Shown here: positions 38,501-53,500 of the stretch, piece after piece
Layout of the letters: each line of letters starts with the position of its first letter
Position numbering within the stretch: position 1 is the first letter of the stretch
DNA from: Pieris napi
Lineage: Eukaryota; Arthropoda; Insecta; Lepidoptera; Pieridae
Length of the DNA stretch: 64,000 nucleotides
Direction of reading: 5' to 3'
Assembly (NCBI RefSeq): GCF_905475465.1
Contig: NC_062252.1
Location: 7,192,001 to 7,256,000 of the forward strand
Position numbers and translations under genes: made by a program
The notes under the pieces: model-generated
The model's input: only the letters and a program-made list of their open reading frames with translations
Told to the model about the DNA's origin: nothing
Databases searched by the model: none

Positions 38501-41500
38501 CACTGAAGTATTTTCGGAACAATTCGACTTAGGGTCCTTCAAGAATAGAGCGTACCATATCTTAAAGGCCGACAACGAGATGAGTGTCCATGGGCGGTGT
38601 CACTTAACATCAGATGAGCCTCCTTCTGAGCCTAACGCGGACCGCCGATAATATATTATTATTATTAGTATTAACTTACCTAGTCTATGTGATAAGCCAA
38701 TAGTCTTGTTTTCGGGGTCGTAGAACGTTAGTATCTCGTGTTTCGTCTCTTGCACGAGGACATTCAGCCATACGCTTAAATTTGTTCCCACCATATGCAT
38801 TAAACCAAATCGCGCCGCTATTTTGTGCTTGTATACTTTCATCTGAAATCAATTTGTGCTATTTAAGCCTAAAGAACGGAGAAGAGTGGGCACCCTAGAA
38901 AAGTGAATAGAAGATTAGAAGCGTTAGCATGAAGCGAATGGAGAAAGAAAGCCATGGATAGAGGAATTTGGAAAAAGCTGGAGCCTTTGAAGGGGTTCCG
39001 ATCAATGGTGCCGAAGGATAATGAGTAACAATTTTTTTTTATAACAAATTTAAACTGTGTTAACAGTACACAGTTTACATTTGTAAAGATTGGAAATATT
39101 GATTTATAGATGATATATATAATATAATATATTAAGATTAATTTATATAATCGACCTTTCTTCAGCGGTAGATATTGTAAATATTACATTGATATCACTT
39201 ATTCCTTAGTTCCCCCAACCTTAGTAAGTTAATTCTTATATTTAACAAAACACTCGAGCAAACGATCGAGCAATTAAGAGATAACAATCTTAGAAGATTT
39301 ATAATAGAGATAAGAAATCATTTGATGATAGCTGCAAAAACGCAAAAATAGCTTTTTTTTAAATCCTATTTTCATAAAATAGCACCAGTTGACAGCTATA
39401 ATATTATATATAATTCATGCGTAAAAACTTCGACTTCGTCTAGACTTTAAAAAATTGATCCAAGTCCAACTAGTTAAATCAAATACTCTTAAAAAATAAT
39501 TACTAATGTATATGTGTAAATCTTGGATGTAATCTATTTATATCTGTTTCTTCTGTCAAGTTTTGTCTTCGCTGTGATGAAAAGAGACGTAAGAGTTCTT
39601 TAGGTTAAACGGTAAACTGATTTTGGTTCGTTTATACATATTAATAATATAAATGTTAAACAAGATAAATGTTTAGAAATCGCCTTTGATAAAGTGAATA
39701 AACTCAGATGTTTGTCTACAAATAAAACTTACCTCATTGTTGAGAAAGATGAAATACATCTGTATGAAGATGAAGGCCATTCTAGTAGCAGGAGTGAGAG
39801 CGAGGAGAACGTTGTGACAATTCGTGTTTCTCTCCAGTTCCCAGTATTGGCCAAACTCTAATCCCGAGTAGATCATAGATCCGATACCAAAAGCTGTAAT
39901 AAGTTATAATAATAGCTTAATATCTCACCGTTGGCCTAGTGCTTCAAGACGAGTCACAGCGTCGTAATCGTATGACCAAGTATAAAAATCTATCTATGCC
40001 GAGAATCAAACACGCAACCGAGGGTTTGAGAGTCAAAAAATCCCCCCAGTCTTAGTTGGAAACGCAAAATGCGAATCACCCGGTTGCAATAATCAATTTG
40101 CTTTGCAAGGCACAGAGATCTTATTACCCACTGACGATAACAAAAAATATCTCATTAAGCTTTAACTATTTATGGAGGAATTGGCATGTGGAATCTGTCC
40201 GGTGGCATGACCCCATGCCTTCTTTAGAGAATCCTTTGAAATTACTCACAAATGTTCATTGATAATAAATAATAGTTAAAAAAAACTAAAAAACACGCTT
40301 TTAAAGCACATCAAAGTAAAAAGTGAAAAATAATTCCTAATTTAGGCTGAAAATGGTAATGAACAAAAAATACTGGTTTTATTGTGAAAAAGCTTGGGGC
40401 GCTCTGTGCCATATTTTTCGTCTATCGAATAACCCAGAGTTTTTTAAAACTATTATTTATTTTTTAGTTAATTTTTTTTAATTTTTTAATTTTTTTTTCG
40501 GATTATTGCATTGTCATCGATCTTTGACAGGTGCGCAAAGTTTGAATTAAATCTGTCCGTTAAAAATGGGTCAAAATCGAGTCCGAAGGAGTCGGTTACA
40601 TACATACATACAGGAGAAAGCTAATATGAAGCGTGTAGAAATAGCATTAAACGCGTAAGGTTTTTAAACAGTGTTATTAAACCAACCCGTAAACCTGCAA
40701 ACACAGCAATAACTACAATTATTTTATGCAACGGAATTGTGTTTTAAGGATTAAACGTGTTTTCGTTTTGCTTTGCCACTTTCAGTAACAATTTAAACAA
40801 AATAAATTCGATGTCAAACTGCGAGTAAACGTAATTCGTGGAAAGAAGATTAAACTGAAAAGTTTGTGAAGTGTCCGCCCGGATTAACAATTCGCTCGGC
40901 TGGAATAGTTGGTACTTGTTTTTTCTCTCGGCATTGTTTAAAACTTAATGTTTCATTATATCTTACAAAGTGAATTTAACCTTTGATAGTCTTCTTTTTA
41001 TATTTTATACTAGCCGGGCTAACGTTTTGCCATGTACCTATATTAATTCTAGGAATCATTTTTTAGCTCAATACAAATAACTATCTACTATACTACAAAA
41101 TAGGGGTTGATCGTAGAGGGGTGAAAATAAGGGTTAGGAAAAAAAATTGGGTTGTTTTTTTTGGGTTGGACAACAATTATCACTTAGGGGATTGAATGAT
41201 AGATAGTAGACGATTCTCAGTCTTGCTGAATATGCATAAAAAATTCATAAGAATCGGTCGAGCCGTTTGGAGGAGTATGGGAACGAACATTGTGACACAA
41301 CAATTTTATATATTAGAAGATATTCATTGCTGAATTTTCTTATACGACTTATGCACATAGATGATCATAATTATGACAAGTAATTTACCTATTTGCGACT
41401 CTTCACTACGCGAGCTTTACGTAGTGCGTTCGAGCCATGATTATGCATCACTGAATTTTTCTTTGTCTTATACGGTATAATAAAGCAAGTCTTTGTACCA

Positions 41501-44500
41501 AAAATCGCCAATTTCACCCATAGAAGGCTATTAAAAAAAGAAGACAGATACAGAAATCTAAGGCCAAAACTAAGAATAGAGAAGTACCAAGGCAACCTTT
41601 TCATTATACCTATTACACCTAAAGCGTGTATCAAAAACGAATGGTGCAATATCTAATAAATAATTTATCTAAGTTGTAATAATTTTTCATATTATTAGTT
41701 TTAGCCGAGTTAAAGTTTTACCCCGAATATATAAAACAACTAAGCATACCTCTAAATTATCAGTATCAAATTTTTACTATGACATTACTGTTTATTATAG
41801 TTATATATCTATTATTTAAAATATTCTTATCCTACATAGTAGTAATAATCATAATTGAAAGTTGATAAACATAAAATAAACAAATTAAGAAAGTTTGGTC
41901 CCTGTGGCAGTGTACCTGTACTGTTTATTTAATTTCAATTTGCACCGCAAATATTCTTAACATGGATAAAACTTTTGTTTACGAACATTTAAGTTGCACT
42001 TTCCCCTAGTATTTATTTTTCCTGAAGACATTAGGTTAGGAATAAGTCCGCCCGTTGCTTTCCTTATTTGTTACCGTACGAATAAATAAATACGTACCAA
42101 CTGCACCCATTCTCAAATAGAAGCTGCCATAGTGGTGTGTTCTCGATGTGAGCGCGAAGCCTAAAGAGAGTCGCTTGCCCAAGTACTGCGGTGGGACGTG
42201 GGCTGCGGTCGCGGTACTCCGCTCTGTTCTTGATGAACAGGAATCTGATTCTGATTGTGATGAGCTTGAGTCGGATTCTGTGTGTTAATAAAATTACGTT
42301 TTTAGATAGTTTTTGTACAAGAGGGAATCATATTTATAGCTTATTGAAATTTGATATGATTTAAATTTAAACCTAAATATTCAGTCAAAATTTTATAGCG
42401 AAAACTATTAGGGTAAATTTTATATATATATTTATTTTTTATATCCCACTAGATACCTTAAAATATAGCCTAGGAGCCCACGACGGCCAGACCTTCTATA
42501 TTTTATAATAGCTGAAAGTTATTCTGTGCATGTACTGTGTACACGGTTAAGAACGACGAGGGGCCTTAGTCAAGATGCCTTAACAGTAGTGTATGTAGAA
42601 AGTCAAAAACTTTTCGACACGAACTGTCATTTCCAGAGACTATAGAGTTTGGGTTGTGGTTACTTGGGTATAGTACCTAAAATTTGTTAAAGTATAAAGC
42701 TCAATTTTGTTTATATTTTATTAGGGATAACTTTAGAAATCTCGCCATCCATTGCCGGACACTTATGACAGTTGCTACCCCCTGACAGACACCCCTTTAC
42801 TTTAGTTGTGTGTCGAAATAAGAACTAAAGCAGTTATTATATAAAATACATACATTTTATATAAATTCAGATATATTACATTATTATTATCTGATATCGT
42901 AGATTTTTAGGTAATAATTATAAATACAAATCAAGCATACATAACAATACCACATACTGTCATGTTTATATTAAACTAGATATATTTACACTAAAAGAGA
43001 TATGCGTATGAGTTACAAATAGAAGTTAATAAAATTGGAAGCTGAAACATTAAATACGGTCATATATTTCAAGAACAGAAGCAAAATGTAAATAAATATA
43101 TCAAGATTTATTAATGAAGTTGCTCAAATCCCCGGCGGAAATTAGATCGTTTTTAATTGAATTTGCTCGAGTTTATCAGCCCAATACAAATCGTTATTCA
43201 AAGTTAGCGACATTGTATTCATAATTAAAATGATGCTTCCTAATTGGCTGTTTCATAAAAAAACAGCACAGTTAAACAAGTCCTTATATTTGGCAACAAG
43301 CTCTTACTTACAGATGAAAAATATCTATTGTTATCTAATCACATATCGCATGAGTATTATCGTCTATATAGAACAAATATTAAGGAATTGCAACGCTTTT
43401 TTTATATTTAGTAAACAGATGCATTACCGGCGACCTTAGGCACGAAACATACAGAAAAGGCGTAAGGTGAAAGCGCTGCGCAGGCGCAGAGCCGGCGTGG
43501 AACAGAAAAGGCACGGATGCGACTTAAATTATATCAAAAAGGAAAAGAGACGGCACAAAGAGTCATTACGCAGGCTGACTTTATCGTGATAGCATGTCTT
43601 CCTCTTCAGATGACGAAGATGCGCTCGCTTTGCTGCAACTCATTAATGTGCAGTGACACCGAAGATATTGGTGACGTGCCTGTGCCACGCCGCTTGAGTA
43701 CGCCACGCCTTTTCTGTGTGTTTCGCGCGTTAGAGATGAGAGTCACACGCTGAAGCCACTAGTCCAACACAGCTCAAATATTTTAATTGTTTATAAAAGT
43801 AAGCCTCAAATTCGTCTCCTGAATAAAAGTGACAAAATATTCTTGAACTAATTACGCTTACACCGTGTCTAGAATATTAAATCTCGCCGCAAACGATAAC
43901 ATAGATTCAAACAATGTAACTCGAAATTTAAGTATGGCGACGAGACCGCAGTATCTTGCGGTATAAATTCAATAGCAACATGGATTCGCAAAAGTTATAT
44001 CTCGCCAGGTAGACGAAGAAAATTTACTTAAAATCGAGACGAAGTTTACTTAAGTTTAATTGAAACATGGGTCGTATCGAATAACTGAAAACTGTAGAGC
44101 GTTAACGTATATATTTAAATTTTATATTTTTTATAAAAATGTACTAGCTGACCGGGCAAACGTCGTTTTGCCATGTATATCATTTATAATAAAAAAATAA
44201 AAAATAGGGGGTTGATCGTAGAGGGGTGAAAATTAGGGGTTGTATGTATTTTTTAATGCTGCGTCATAACAAAATAAATATTAAAAATTTTGTCTAAAAA
44301 ATAAAAAATAAAATTTAGGGGTGGACTACCCCTAACATTAAGGGGGATGAAAAATAGATGTTGGCCGATTCTCATAGATACCGGATAAGCACAAAAAATT
44401 TCATCAAAATCGGTCAAGCCGTTTCGGAGGAGTATGGCAACGAAAACTGTGACACGAGAATTTTATATATTAGATTGTAATTATTTTTTTTTTTAAGATC

Positions 44501-47500
44501 AAAATGTATTGCTTATCGTCTGTTAGTTTATATCAATACAGCCTCGACTTTAATTTTAACCCCTTATTCAACATATATTTATGAGTCTAATTTCAGTATT
44601 TGAGAAATACAAATAAAACATAATAAAACTATTTTAAAAGTTACAAATAACGCAGATAAAACTGGCATTTGAAAACGTATTTTACGTTAGAGCCTGGATC
44701 GGCGGTTTATGTTCAATTCGAATATCACTGTTGTTTCTTTATTACACCATAAACACAGTTTGACAAATAAATATAAGCGCTAAAACAGCAATAAGAGTTT
44801 AAAATATCAACGTACCTGTCTTAATTTTAAAATCAAAATCGGTAGAAGTAACTAATTATTATTAGAAGTTTTATTTATAAAAACACTCCTAGGCGACCCT
44901 AAATTGACAAAAGTTATATAAGTGAATAAAATTTACAGACGAAACAAAAAAAAACAAACATACGAAATTAATTAGGAAGAACAAAATTACATAGTAAAAA
45001 ATACAAGAAATTAACTAACCACTACGTATAGGCACTAACAAATAATCGAACTTTTGCGAGTTCACTCAACGGATAATGAAAAAGGTCTGTTAACCTATGT
45101 AATTCGTTAACTAAATTAATACACCGAATCATATGAGCCCTTTTCAGAAGGTAGGCACATGAAGTAACGGCGGACGTTGTCGCTTTCTGACGTACCCATC
45201 AGCTACATTGAAGCTAAGGTACATTTAAATTTGAACCAGTAGTTCCTGAGATTAACGCGTTCAATCGCTTGATCTATATTATTATAGATATCGCACGGCA
45301 TCAGAAAATTTCATATAATTAATTCAAGCAAGATTAGACAGGTTTCAACTGATACATCTTTACAAAATATACTCACTGGTCACAACGGTGTCAGGTGCGT
45401 TGCGGGAGCGGTCTCGAAGTAACGCGGCGTACATATATAACAGGAACACCATACTACCTATGTACAGGTATAAGTAGAAACCCTGGACAAAATAAAGTAG
45501 ATTAGCTATTGACTATCATTTTACATGCTTTCATTTTCCTGTGAGAATAACAGATTTTCATATAGTCATTCATCAGTATTTCGACTTGGCATGGTTTCAA
45601 TATCTTACTAGTAACGAACTGTAGATTTTCTATGAGAAAGACCGTATGTGATGTGCTAAAAACGTGTATTTGTTTACTTATGTACACGCGTTAGAAGTTA
45701 TACTTCTGTAGCGTAACAAGATAAAAATCTTTTCAAAATTATAGAAAAAAGGTATTTAATATATTGAAAGTTTTATTATAACGCATTATCTAGTTAAATA
45801 AGGTTTATTTAAATATCACAAAAAAAATATTTATACATAATTAAAGAAATTGACATTTATTATTATACATATTACATATTGATATTTACGATATAATTCA
45901 CGTCCATTGGTTGGAGTTCAGTAGACATGTGTTACAAGAGGCTTATGATATTATAAAGTATGATACAAATATTCTTGTAGAAACATTGTCTAAATATCGC
46001 ATCAATAGTAAAAAAAAAACTAAAATGTTGCCTATAGCTAACTTCAGGGCGTCAGTTTTTTGTGACTTCAATAACATCAAAACTCGTAGCAATTACTATT
46101 GTTTTAGATACAAAATGGCATAATTTGTCAGTGGATGATTTAATAATGATTACATTTATTGTTACTTCCAATACCATATTTAAGTTAGTACGTCGTACGT
46201 ATGATAAATATGATATTAAAATTTTGTGCAATCTACCAAATAGTAGACGTATTCCTAACACATACCTAACGGAGTCCTAGTGTAAATTGAATCAAGTTTC
46301 AATATGGTGCATGTCGACACTGCAACACCTGCATGAGAAGCCCTTCATATGTTACCTACTATTTTGACTGCACTATCCGTGGCGTTATTACGGAACGAAG
46401 CAAGTAACTAATCGCACAATTCTGTACTCATGTACACTGTCATTCATTATTTACAATATTATTTGAAAATTTACCGACTTGGAAGCAAGGGCTCTCTGGC
46501 TGTAATCGAGAAAAGCCTCGGTGCTCGGTGAAGTTAGAATTAAATTGGCAGGAGTAAAACACTAGTTAAACACTAGTTTTTTAACCACCACTATGTGGAA
46601 CCAGCTGCCCACTGAGGTATTTCCGAACCAATTCGACTTAGGGTCCTTCAAGAAAAGAGCGTACCGATTCCTGAAAGGCCGGCAACGCACTCGCGAGCCC
46701 TCTGGCATTGAGAGTGTCCATGGGCGGCGGTATCACTTAACATCAGATGAGCCTCCTGCCCGTTTGCCCCCTGTTTTATAAAAAAAAAAAAAAAAATGGC
46801 TATTATAATTATAAAACAAATTTGACATTTTCTCTACAAACTTTATAATCTATATTTTCCATGCTGATAGCAATTGTGAGCGACTTTTCAAGACGTACCA
46901 ATTTCATTGACTTAATAATTGGCACATTGGGGGCCTCATAGCCTAGCGGTCCTATTAAGTGGCAGCTAGGTTTCAGCTAGCTTTCTCGAATTTCTAAGGC
47001 AAAAAGCACGAATGACAAAAATCTCATACTTGACGCTGGCTAATGTACAAACCGTACCAGAGCCATAAAAAAAAATAAAAAAATTGTCACAAAAAGACAC
47101 ATTCTAATTATAACGTTATCTGACGACGAAAACCGTTGTAGTATGAAAAACATTAGAATATCAAACTGAAAAAAAAAACAGTATTGGCCTAGTAGCTTCA
47201 GGGTGCGTCTCTAATGGCTCAGATTCGATCCCCGGCTGTGTACCAATGTGTGTACGGTGAAGGCATAAAAACAATCGACGACGTGAGACAGAGGCCTGAT
47301 CTACTTGTCTATGAAATAAAAATGATCAAAGAAACGGATGCAATCTGAGACCAAGAGACATAGGGTTGTATACTGGATTATTATTGTATGAGAAGCTCAC
47401 TCACTAGTCACGTGGAATGAACTCGATATTGATATCCTGCAGTACCGATCGCATTTTATGCGACTGGCCGTAATAAGACCGCGGATTAAGGCATATCGTG

Positions 47501-50500
47501 CAGCTTGTTACTAATTACTCTTACAAAACATGTTTGCGCTGCTCACGTAGTAAATTCAGTGTGTTTTTCACAAAACATTTTCAAGTACCATATCGTCTTG
47601 TTTTTGAGTATTATGAAAGATAGGGATTTTGGTTCAAGACAGTAGTTTTTAAATATAAATAAGCTACGCGAGACAAAATGAATGTGTAAATACGTATTTG
47701 GTTAAACCATTATTAGTATTTATTGGCATTTAAATTGATATATTGACGATACGACGACAGAAATTATTTTTATTTTATATATCAGTAATTTTGTCTTTTA
47801 TACGTATATGTCACCGTAAAATTGTAAACACCGTTAGATTGTAATCTATCTCGCGAGATTATGAACTGTCGAAAGATTGTGAACGAAACGTACTGCTTAC
47901 AATTTAACGTATTATTATTCGGTAGATTGTAATCTATCGAAATGAAACCGTTAAATTACAATCTTAAAATTGTCAAATTGTTAACTGTCCGAAGGATGTC
48001 CCTGATTCGGTCGGCTTTATAGTAGACCGTTTTATGTCCATAGAGTTAGGAATGAAACACTGGTATCAGTCAAATAAACTGAATGCTCTTCAAGAATTGT
48101 GAAATCAAGTATTTATTCATTACTTAGTAGGTAATCAATAATTCTGACATCACATGGTAATTTTTTTTATCAAAATAAAAAATCAGTAACAATATTTTCT
48201 CCTCAAACATAAATTAAAATTGAAAAAGTAATGAAATTTTCTTTCATTTCATTTCCAACACTAACCTAGTTATCATTCAAACTTCTTTCAACCACATATT
48301 AATTTTACTTTCCAACATTTGCTAAAGCTGTGAGTTACTTCCAACACGACATCAATTTACATTCATCAAAACAATCAATTTACATTCGACAACAAACGAA
48401 TTAACAAACAAATATGGTGTTGACGGTGTTGACAGTACGTTGAGTTCACAATCTTTCGACAGTTCATAACCTCGCGAGATAGATTACAATCTAACGGTGT
48501 TTACAATTTTACGTTGACATATATACATTTGCAAGATGTTTTCATCTTTGTAATTTCCATGGGGTTGACGCTATTTCTCTTGAAGTTAATTTTTTTCTGT
48601 ATTCTTATTTTTTTTAAAACTTTTCTCCTTAAATAACATAACATGGTTGTATTACATTGTATTGCAGTACAATTACCTCATAAAACGATGGTGGGATGTA
48701 TGTAGAGATGACTTCAGCCATTGGAAAAGCTATGCCCATCACAACCAGTAACTTCCCATACAATGCAGATAACGTCGTAGCAAAGGCCTCACTCCTGTAA
48801 CAACATACAATAGTAGTCACAATCTAATATATAAAATTCTCGTGTCACGGTGTTTGTGGTTAAACTCCTCCGAAACGGCTCGACAGATTCTCATGAAATT
48901 TTGTGTGCATATATGTCTGAGAAGCGGACAACATCTATTTTTAGTCCCCCTAAATGTTAAGGGTAGTCCACCCCAAATTTTTTTTTTCTGTTTTTATTTT
49001 TTTACGATACAGCATTAAAAAATATACACAACCCCTAACTTTCACCCCTCTACGATCAACCTCTATTTTTTTATTATAAATGATATACATGGCAAAACGA
49101 CGTTTGCCCGGTCAGCTAGTATTTTATAATATTTAAAGTTAACCGCTGTCGGTTCAGACGCTGTACTCCGGAAACGATAAATCAGTTTGTTTAGCCTTCC
49201 TCTCTAGCCTCATCGATTTTATTTAAAAAATTGGATTCTAAAATACGCAATAAGCTTGACCGTTAAAATTGGTTAGTATATTTATTTATAATCCCTAATA
49301 CAACGTATGTATAGTCAAAATTATATAACGACATCGAAGGGACTACTCATATTTGGTCGTAAAAACCGATAGTAGTAACAGCTGATGACGTTGTTATTAA
49401 GTACCTTATACATAGAATTCTGCCGGGACCTTTGATTTTGGTCAATATAACCGGTATGTTGTTCTAGACGATGTCGTCGTAAACGGTTTTGACTCTATAT
49501 TTATACAGGAAAGTATGACTTCCAAAATATAACACACATACACATACATTAATTATATTAGAACATAAAAAACTATCTGTCCCATTTAGATAGAATAATG
49601 TTTTTTTATTTATGAGATGCGACTTGATCGAATGTATGAATCAATCAATCATCGCAATATTATTTGGTTTAGATGCGGAGGTAGCATTCACTGAATGAGA
49701 CATGAAAAGTAAACTGAGTGAATATACAAATATTTACCTAGTTACCTAAACAACAGACTAATTTTTCTTAGTTCGATTGAAAAGTCAGGATATGCAGCCA
49801 TCAAAGATCTTTTACTGTTGTTACCAGTGAGCCCGATTTACTGAATTATTTATATACTAGCTGGCCTGGCGAACATCGTACCGCCTAACAGTCGATTCTT
49901 TATTTTTTTTTAAATACTTATTCTGCTATTCGGGACACCGGTCTAGCTAGTAAGATAAAAAAAACTTATTGGTTGTTTGTAAAGTAGGTTTACGATCGAG
50001 ATGTTTACGTGATAACGTCTTATTGGTGATATAAGTTTTTGGGAAGTAAGGAATTAATGCAGATAACAAATCTCCATTCGTTTGTATGCCGCTAGAGTGA
50101 GAGAGACGGAAGATCGGTCCACTCACTCGAACGCTATGCCAGCCTCCGCTCGTGAGGATTCCGCGTGACAAGTTTCACGGAATGACTGGCAGCGCTCGAG
50201 ATGAGACGGGAGATCGGTCCGTCTCTCTCTCGTTATACCTGCGATCGCGGTCGTGAGGTTTTGGTGTGACACAAGTTTCTGAACATTGACTTTTAAGTAT
50301 AATTACGAATATTATGTATGGGAATATAGAAAAGTGTTTTTTAGACTTTTTCACTCAATTTTCTTAATTTTTCTCTCCGCAAGAACCATTCTCGTACTTC
50401 AAAAAATATTATAAAAAAAATTGGCCAAATCGGTCAAGCTGTTTTCATGTTATGTCGTGATAACGAAAAACGGGTTTCATTTTTATATATATAGATTATC

Positions 50501-53500
50501 AAATTTTCGAGTTAAATGGTGTGTATTGAATCGTAATAATTATGATTAGAAGCCTGGTAATCATTAAATACGACGCGCCATGTGTCAAAGCATGTTATGA
50601 GTGAATGATTTTGTATTTCGAATTTAGAACACAGTGTTTGGCTTTCCAGTGAATAAAAACCTAATCCTCTTTCTATATGTCGTTCTCATAAATTTGACAG
50701 ATTTAAATAGTATTTTATTTATGTTAATATATAAAATTCTCGTGTCGCGGTGTTTGTGGTTAAACTCCTCCGAAACGGCTCGACCGATTCTCATGTAATT
50801 TTGTGTGCATATATGTCTGAGAAGCGGACAACATCTACTTTTCATCCCCCTAAATGTTAAGGGTAGTCCACCCCTAAATATTTTTAGATATTTTTTCTGT
50901 TTTTATTTTTTTATGATACAGCATTAAAAATACATACAACCCCTAACTTTCACCCCTCTACGATCAACCCCTATTTTTTTATTATTAATGATATACATGC
51001 CAAAACGACGATTGCCCGGTCGGCTAGTGTTAATATATTATATATCTAACCTTTTCTCTTGAGATATGTGTTTTATATGTTAGAAATTAATAAATTTGAA
51101 ATACTAATGAACGCATTAAACTTCAAACAACTCTTCCAAAACTCGACAGCGTATCTATACGTAGATAACATAAATTTCATCCACTACAAGTGAAACCGCA
51201 GACGGAAGCTAGTAATAAATTGTGATTTTTATTTTAATTATTAATTAAAAATCTGGGCCGACATGCCCTTATCAGACTCGTTAAGGCGAGCACGTGAGAA
51301 GACATTCATTAGGCTGTGTTGATGCATTATAGCCCTTCCTGCTTTGGCATAGAGTTTAATTCTATGATTCATCAACCTATGCTACACTGGAGTAATCTGT
51401 TTTAATAATACAAGAATAAGCTTTTATCGCTACTTCCCCGCCTTCGCTCGTCACAAGTGGTCCCTTGACGTTTAAGACATCTTTATTTTTAATCATGAAA
51501 GAAAAATGGAGTTAATAACATTCGGTGTTACTGTTTATTGTTACGTCAAACTCTAATCCACTCAAGAGCTTTTGAGTAAAGTATAAAACGATGCTTTTGA
51601 ATATTACTCTTTAGCGCTTTGAATGTTCTCTAAACTAGGTCAGTACTCCTGTCAATTTATAAATGGAATGGTTTTTACATTTCTATTAGATCCACGCCCT
51701 TATTATTCTAATACAAATTAGGGTAAATTGTTTGTCTCATTATCTCGTGAGATCATAATACAATACAGCAATTTTCAAGGTGGAACGACAATAACCAAGG
51801 ACAGCACTAAATAACCGGTGACCAAAAACTGTAGACCCCGTCAGCATTGTTCGTAACAACATTATTTAACTGCAATCTAACATAAAACTTGTACTACCGA
51901 GGTGTCTTAAAGTCTGGTCTCAGAACCCTCTCTCCCTCGGGGTAAGCCCCTTCCCGAACAAGCTCCGTTACCATGACAACCGTGTGTTATTGGCTCCCTG
52001 CTATCCTAACGATACCTCCAAAACATACATCTACACAAAAGGACGGGACCTGGTTTTCGAGAGATGCTCCTTGCGTTGTTCCACTTTTAACTTGCAGTTG
52101 AATGAACGCACTTGAATACGAATTATTCTGCAAGTAGTTAGGAGGGATTCATATCATACAATACTCGTCTCGCAATTTAGAATCGTTTTGGAATGTAAGA
52201 ATGGAACAAAGAGATCTAAAATTTTCATTTTCATAAGTCTTATATCACAGCTACTTCGGCCAAACTATTCGCTCTAGTTTCTTGAAAGAATGTTTTGTGA
52301 AGAAAATTCAAGGAGGAAGAAATGAAAACCGCCAATATGGGGGCCGCATAGCCTAGCGGTCTTATTAAGTGGCAGCTAGGTGAGGGGTACCGGGTTCGAT
52401 TCCCGGTTCGAGGGCAAGTTTTAATTTAATTTAAATTTGTTATCGGCCTTTGGGAGGGTTGTGCGGTACCGGGCGAGTGCCTAAACCGTACATGGAGGAC
52501 ATGGTCGAATTTCTTAGGCAAAAAGCACGAATTATAAAAATCTTATACTTGACGCTGGCTAATGCACAAACCGTGCCAGAGCCATTAAAAAAAAACCGCC
52601 AATATATTTTGTAGGAATACTAATCCATAACAGTAATTTGGGGTTTAAAAAGTAATTTCATAAATGCATAACATATTTCATCGGACCTTGAAAGTGCTTA
52701 GTAAATAGAATTTTCATAGGAATTACGAATAATTTTAATAAAGTGATTGGAATGTTTTATTAGGCCATAAAAACAATTCTAACCATAAGATGCAAATGAT
52801 GTCATATATATGACGTCATGGAAAGGAACAACCGTGTAAGAAGATTTTGCGCACTTAATATATTATCTATATGCTAACATTTTACTCTATATATTACTCT
52901 GTATATTGGATTGATAAAATTGTATTGGCTTTGGGTTAAATTGAGAAACAAAGCTATTACTACTATTTATTGATTTTTAACTCAATCAAATCAAAATACG
53001 TTTATTCAATTTAGATGTGTCTTAGGGAATGCTTATGAATGTCAAAAACGTTTACAAAATTCGCGAAAGAGCAACACTACGCCATCCGTTCGCAAAACTA
53101 CCAGGAGGCCTTGTTCTGAGAAGAACGTTGCAAGAAACTCAGCAAGTTTTACCCTCCCTCTACATTACAATTATTCAAAGGAAAATGTCATAAACCACAA
53201 CGTCATTAAAGCTAATACGTAAAAAAATCCGTTAATTACTTTATTACACACAAATCAATTTTTTTTCTTTAACTAATGAAAACATTCGCAATTTTTTACA
53301 AATAAAAATTGCACTACTAAAAGTTAAAGCAAGTTTAAGGCAGGAAATATTCCACCGGATTGATGACCTCATTCCAAAGTCGAACAAAGAAAGGTTGATA
53401 GACTAGTAGGCTTTGCAGGGGTCGCATCGAAAATAAGAAAGTAGGCTACATAAGGAATCCATTTCGATTGGAGCAATTCTCGCTACTCAACGATAACGGG

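Larger units (their letters stand above)
42278..45376 (-). other. Otopetrin intron, 3.1 kb
   Basis: Contains the Harbinger stub and one Helitron; the remainder is AT-rich and unassigned. Confidence 0.7.
45483..48676 (-). other. Otopetrin intron, 3.2 kb
   Basis: Contains an end of the GAAGTTATACTTC family, two unassigned overlapping plus-strand frames (45911..46123 and 46062..46280), a LINE stub, two SINEs and the 719-bp inverted-repeat element. Confidence 0.7.

Noticed and set aside
38842..38842. ATG at the first base of the exon 38680..38842 as a start codon
   Set aside because: Upstream exons join in phase and encode conserved helices 1-4, so this Met is internal.
52339..52420. tRNA gene on the plus strand
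   Set aside because: Acceptor and anticodon arms do not form; it is the head of a SINE with target-site duplication.
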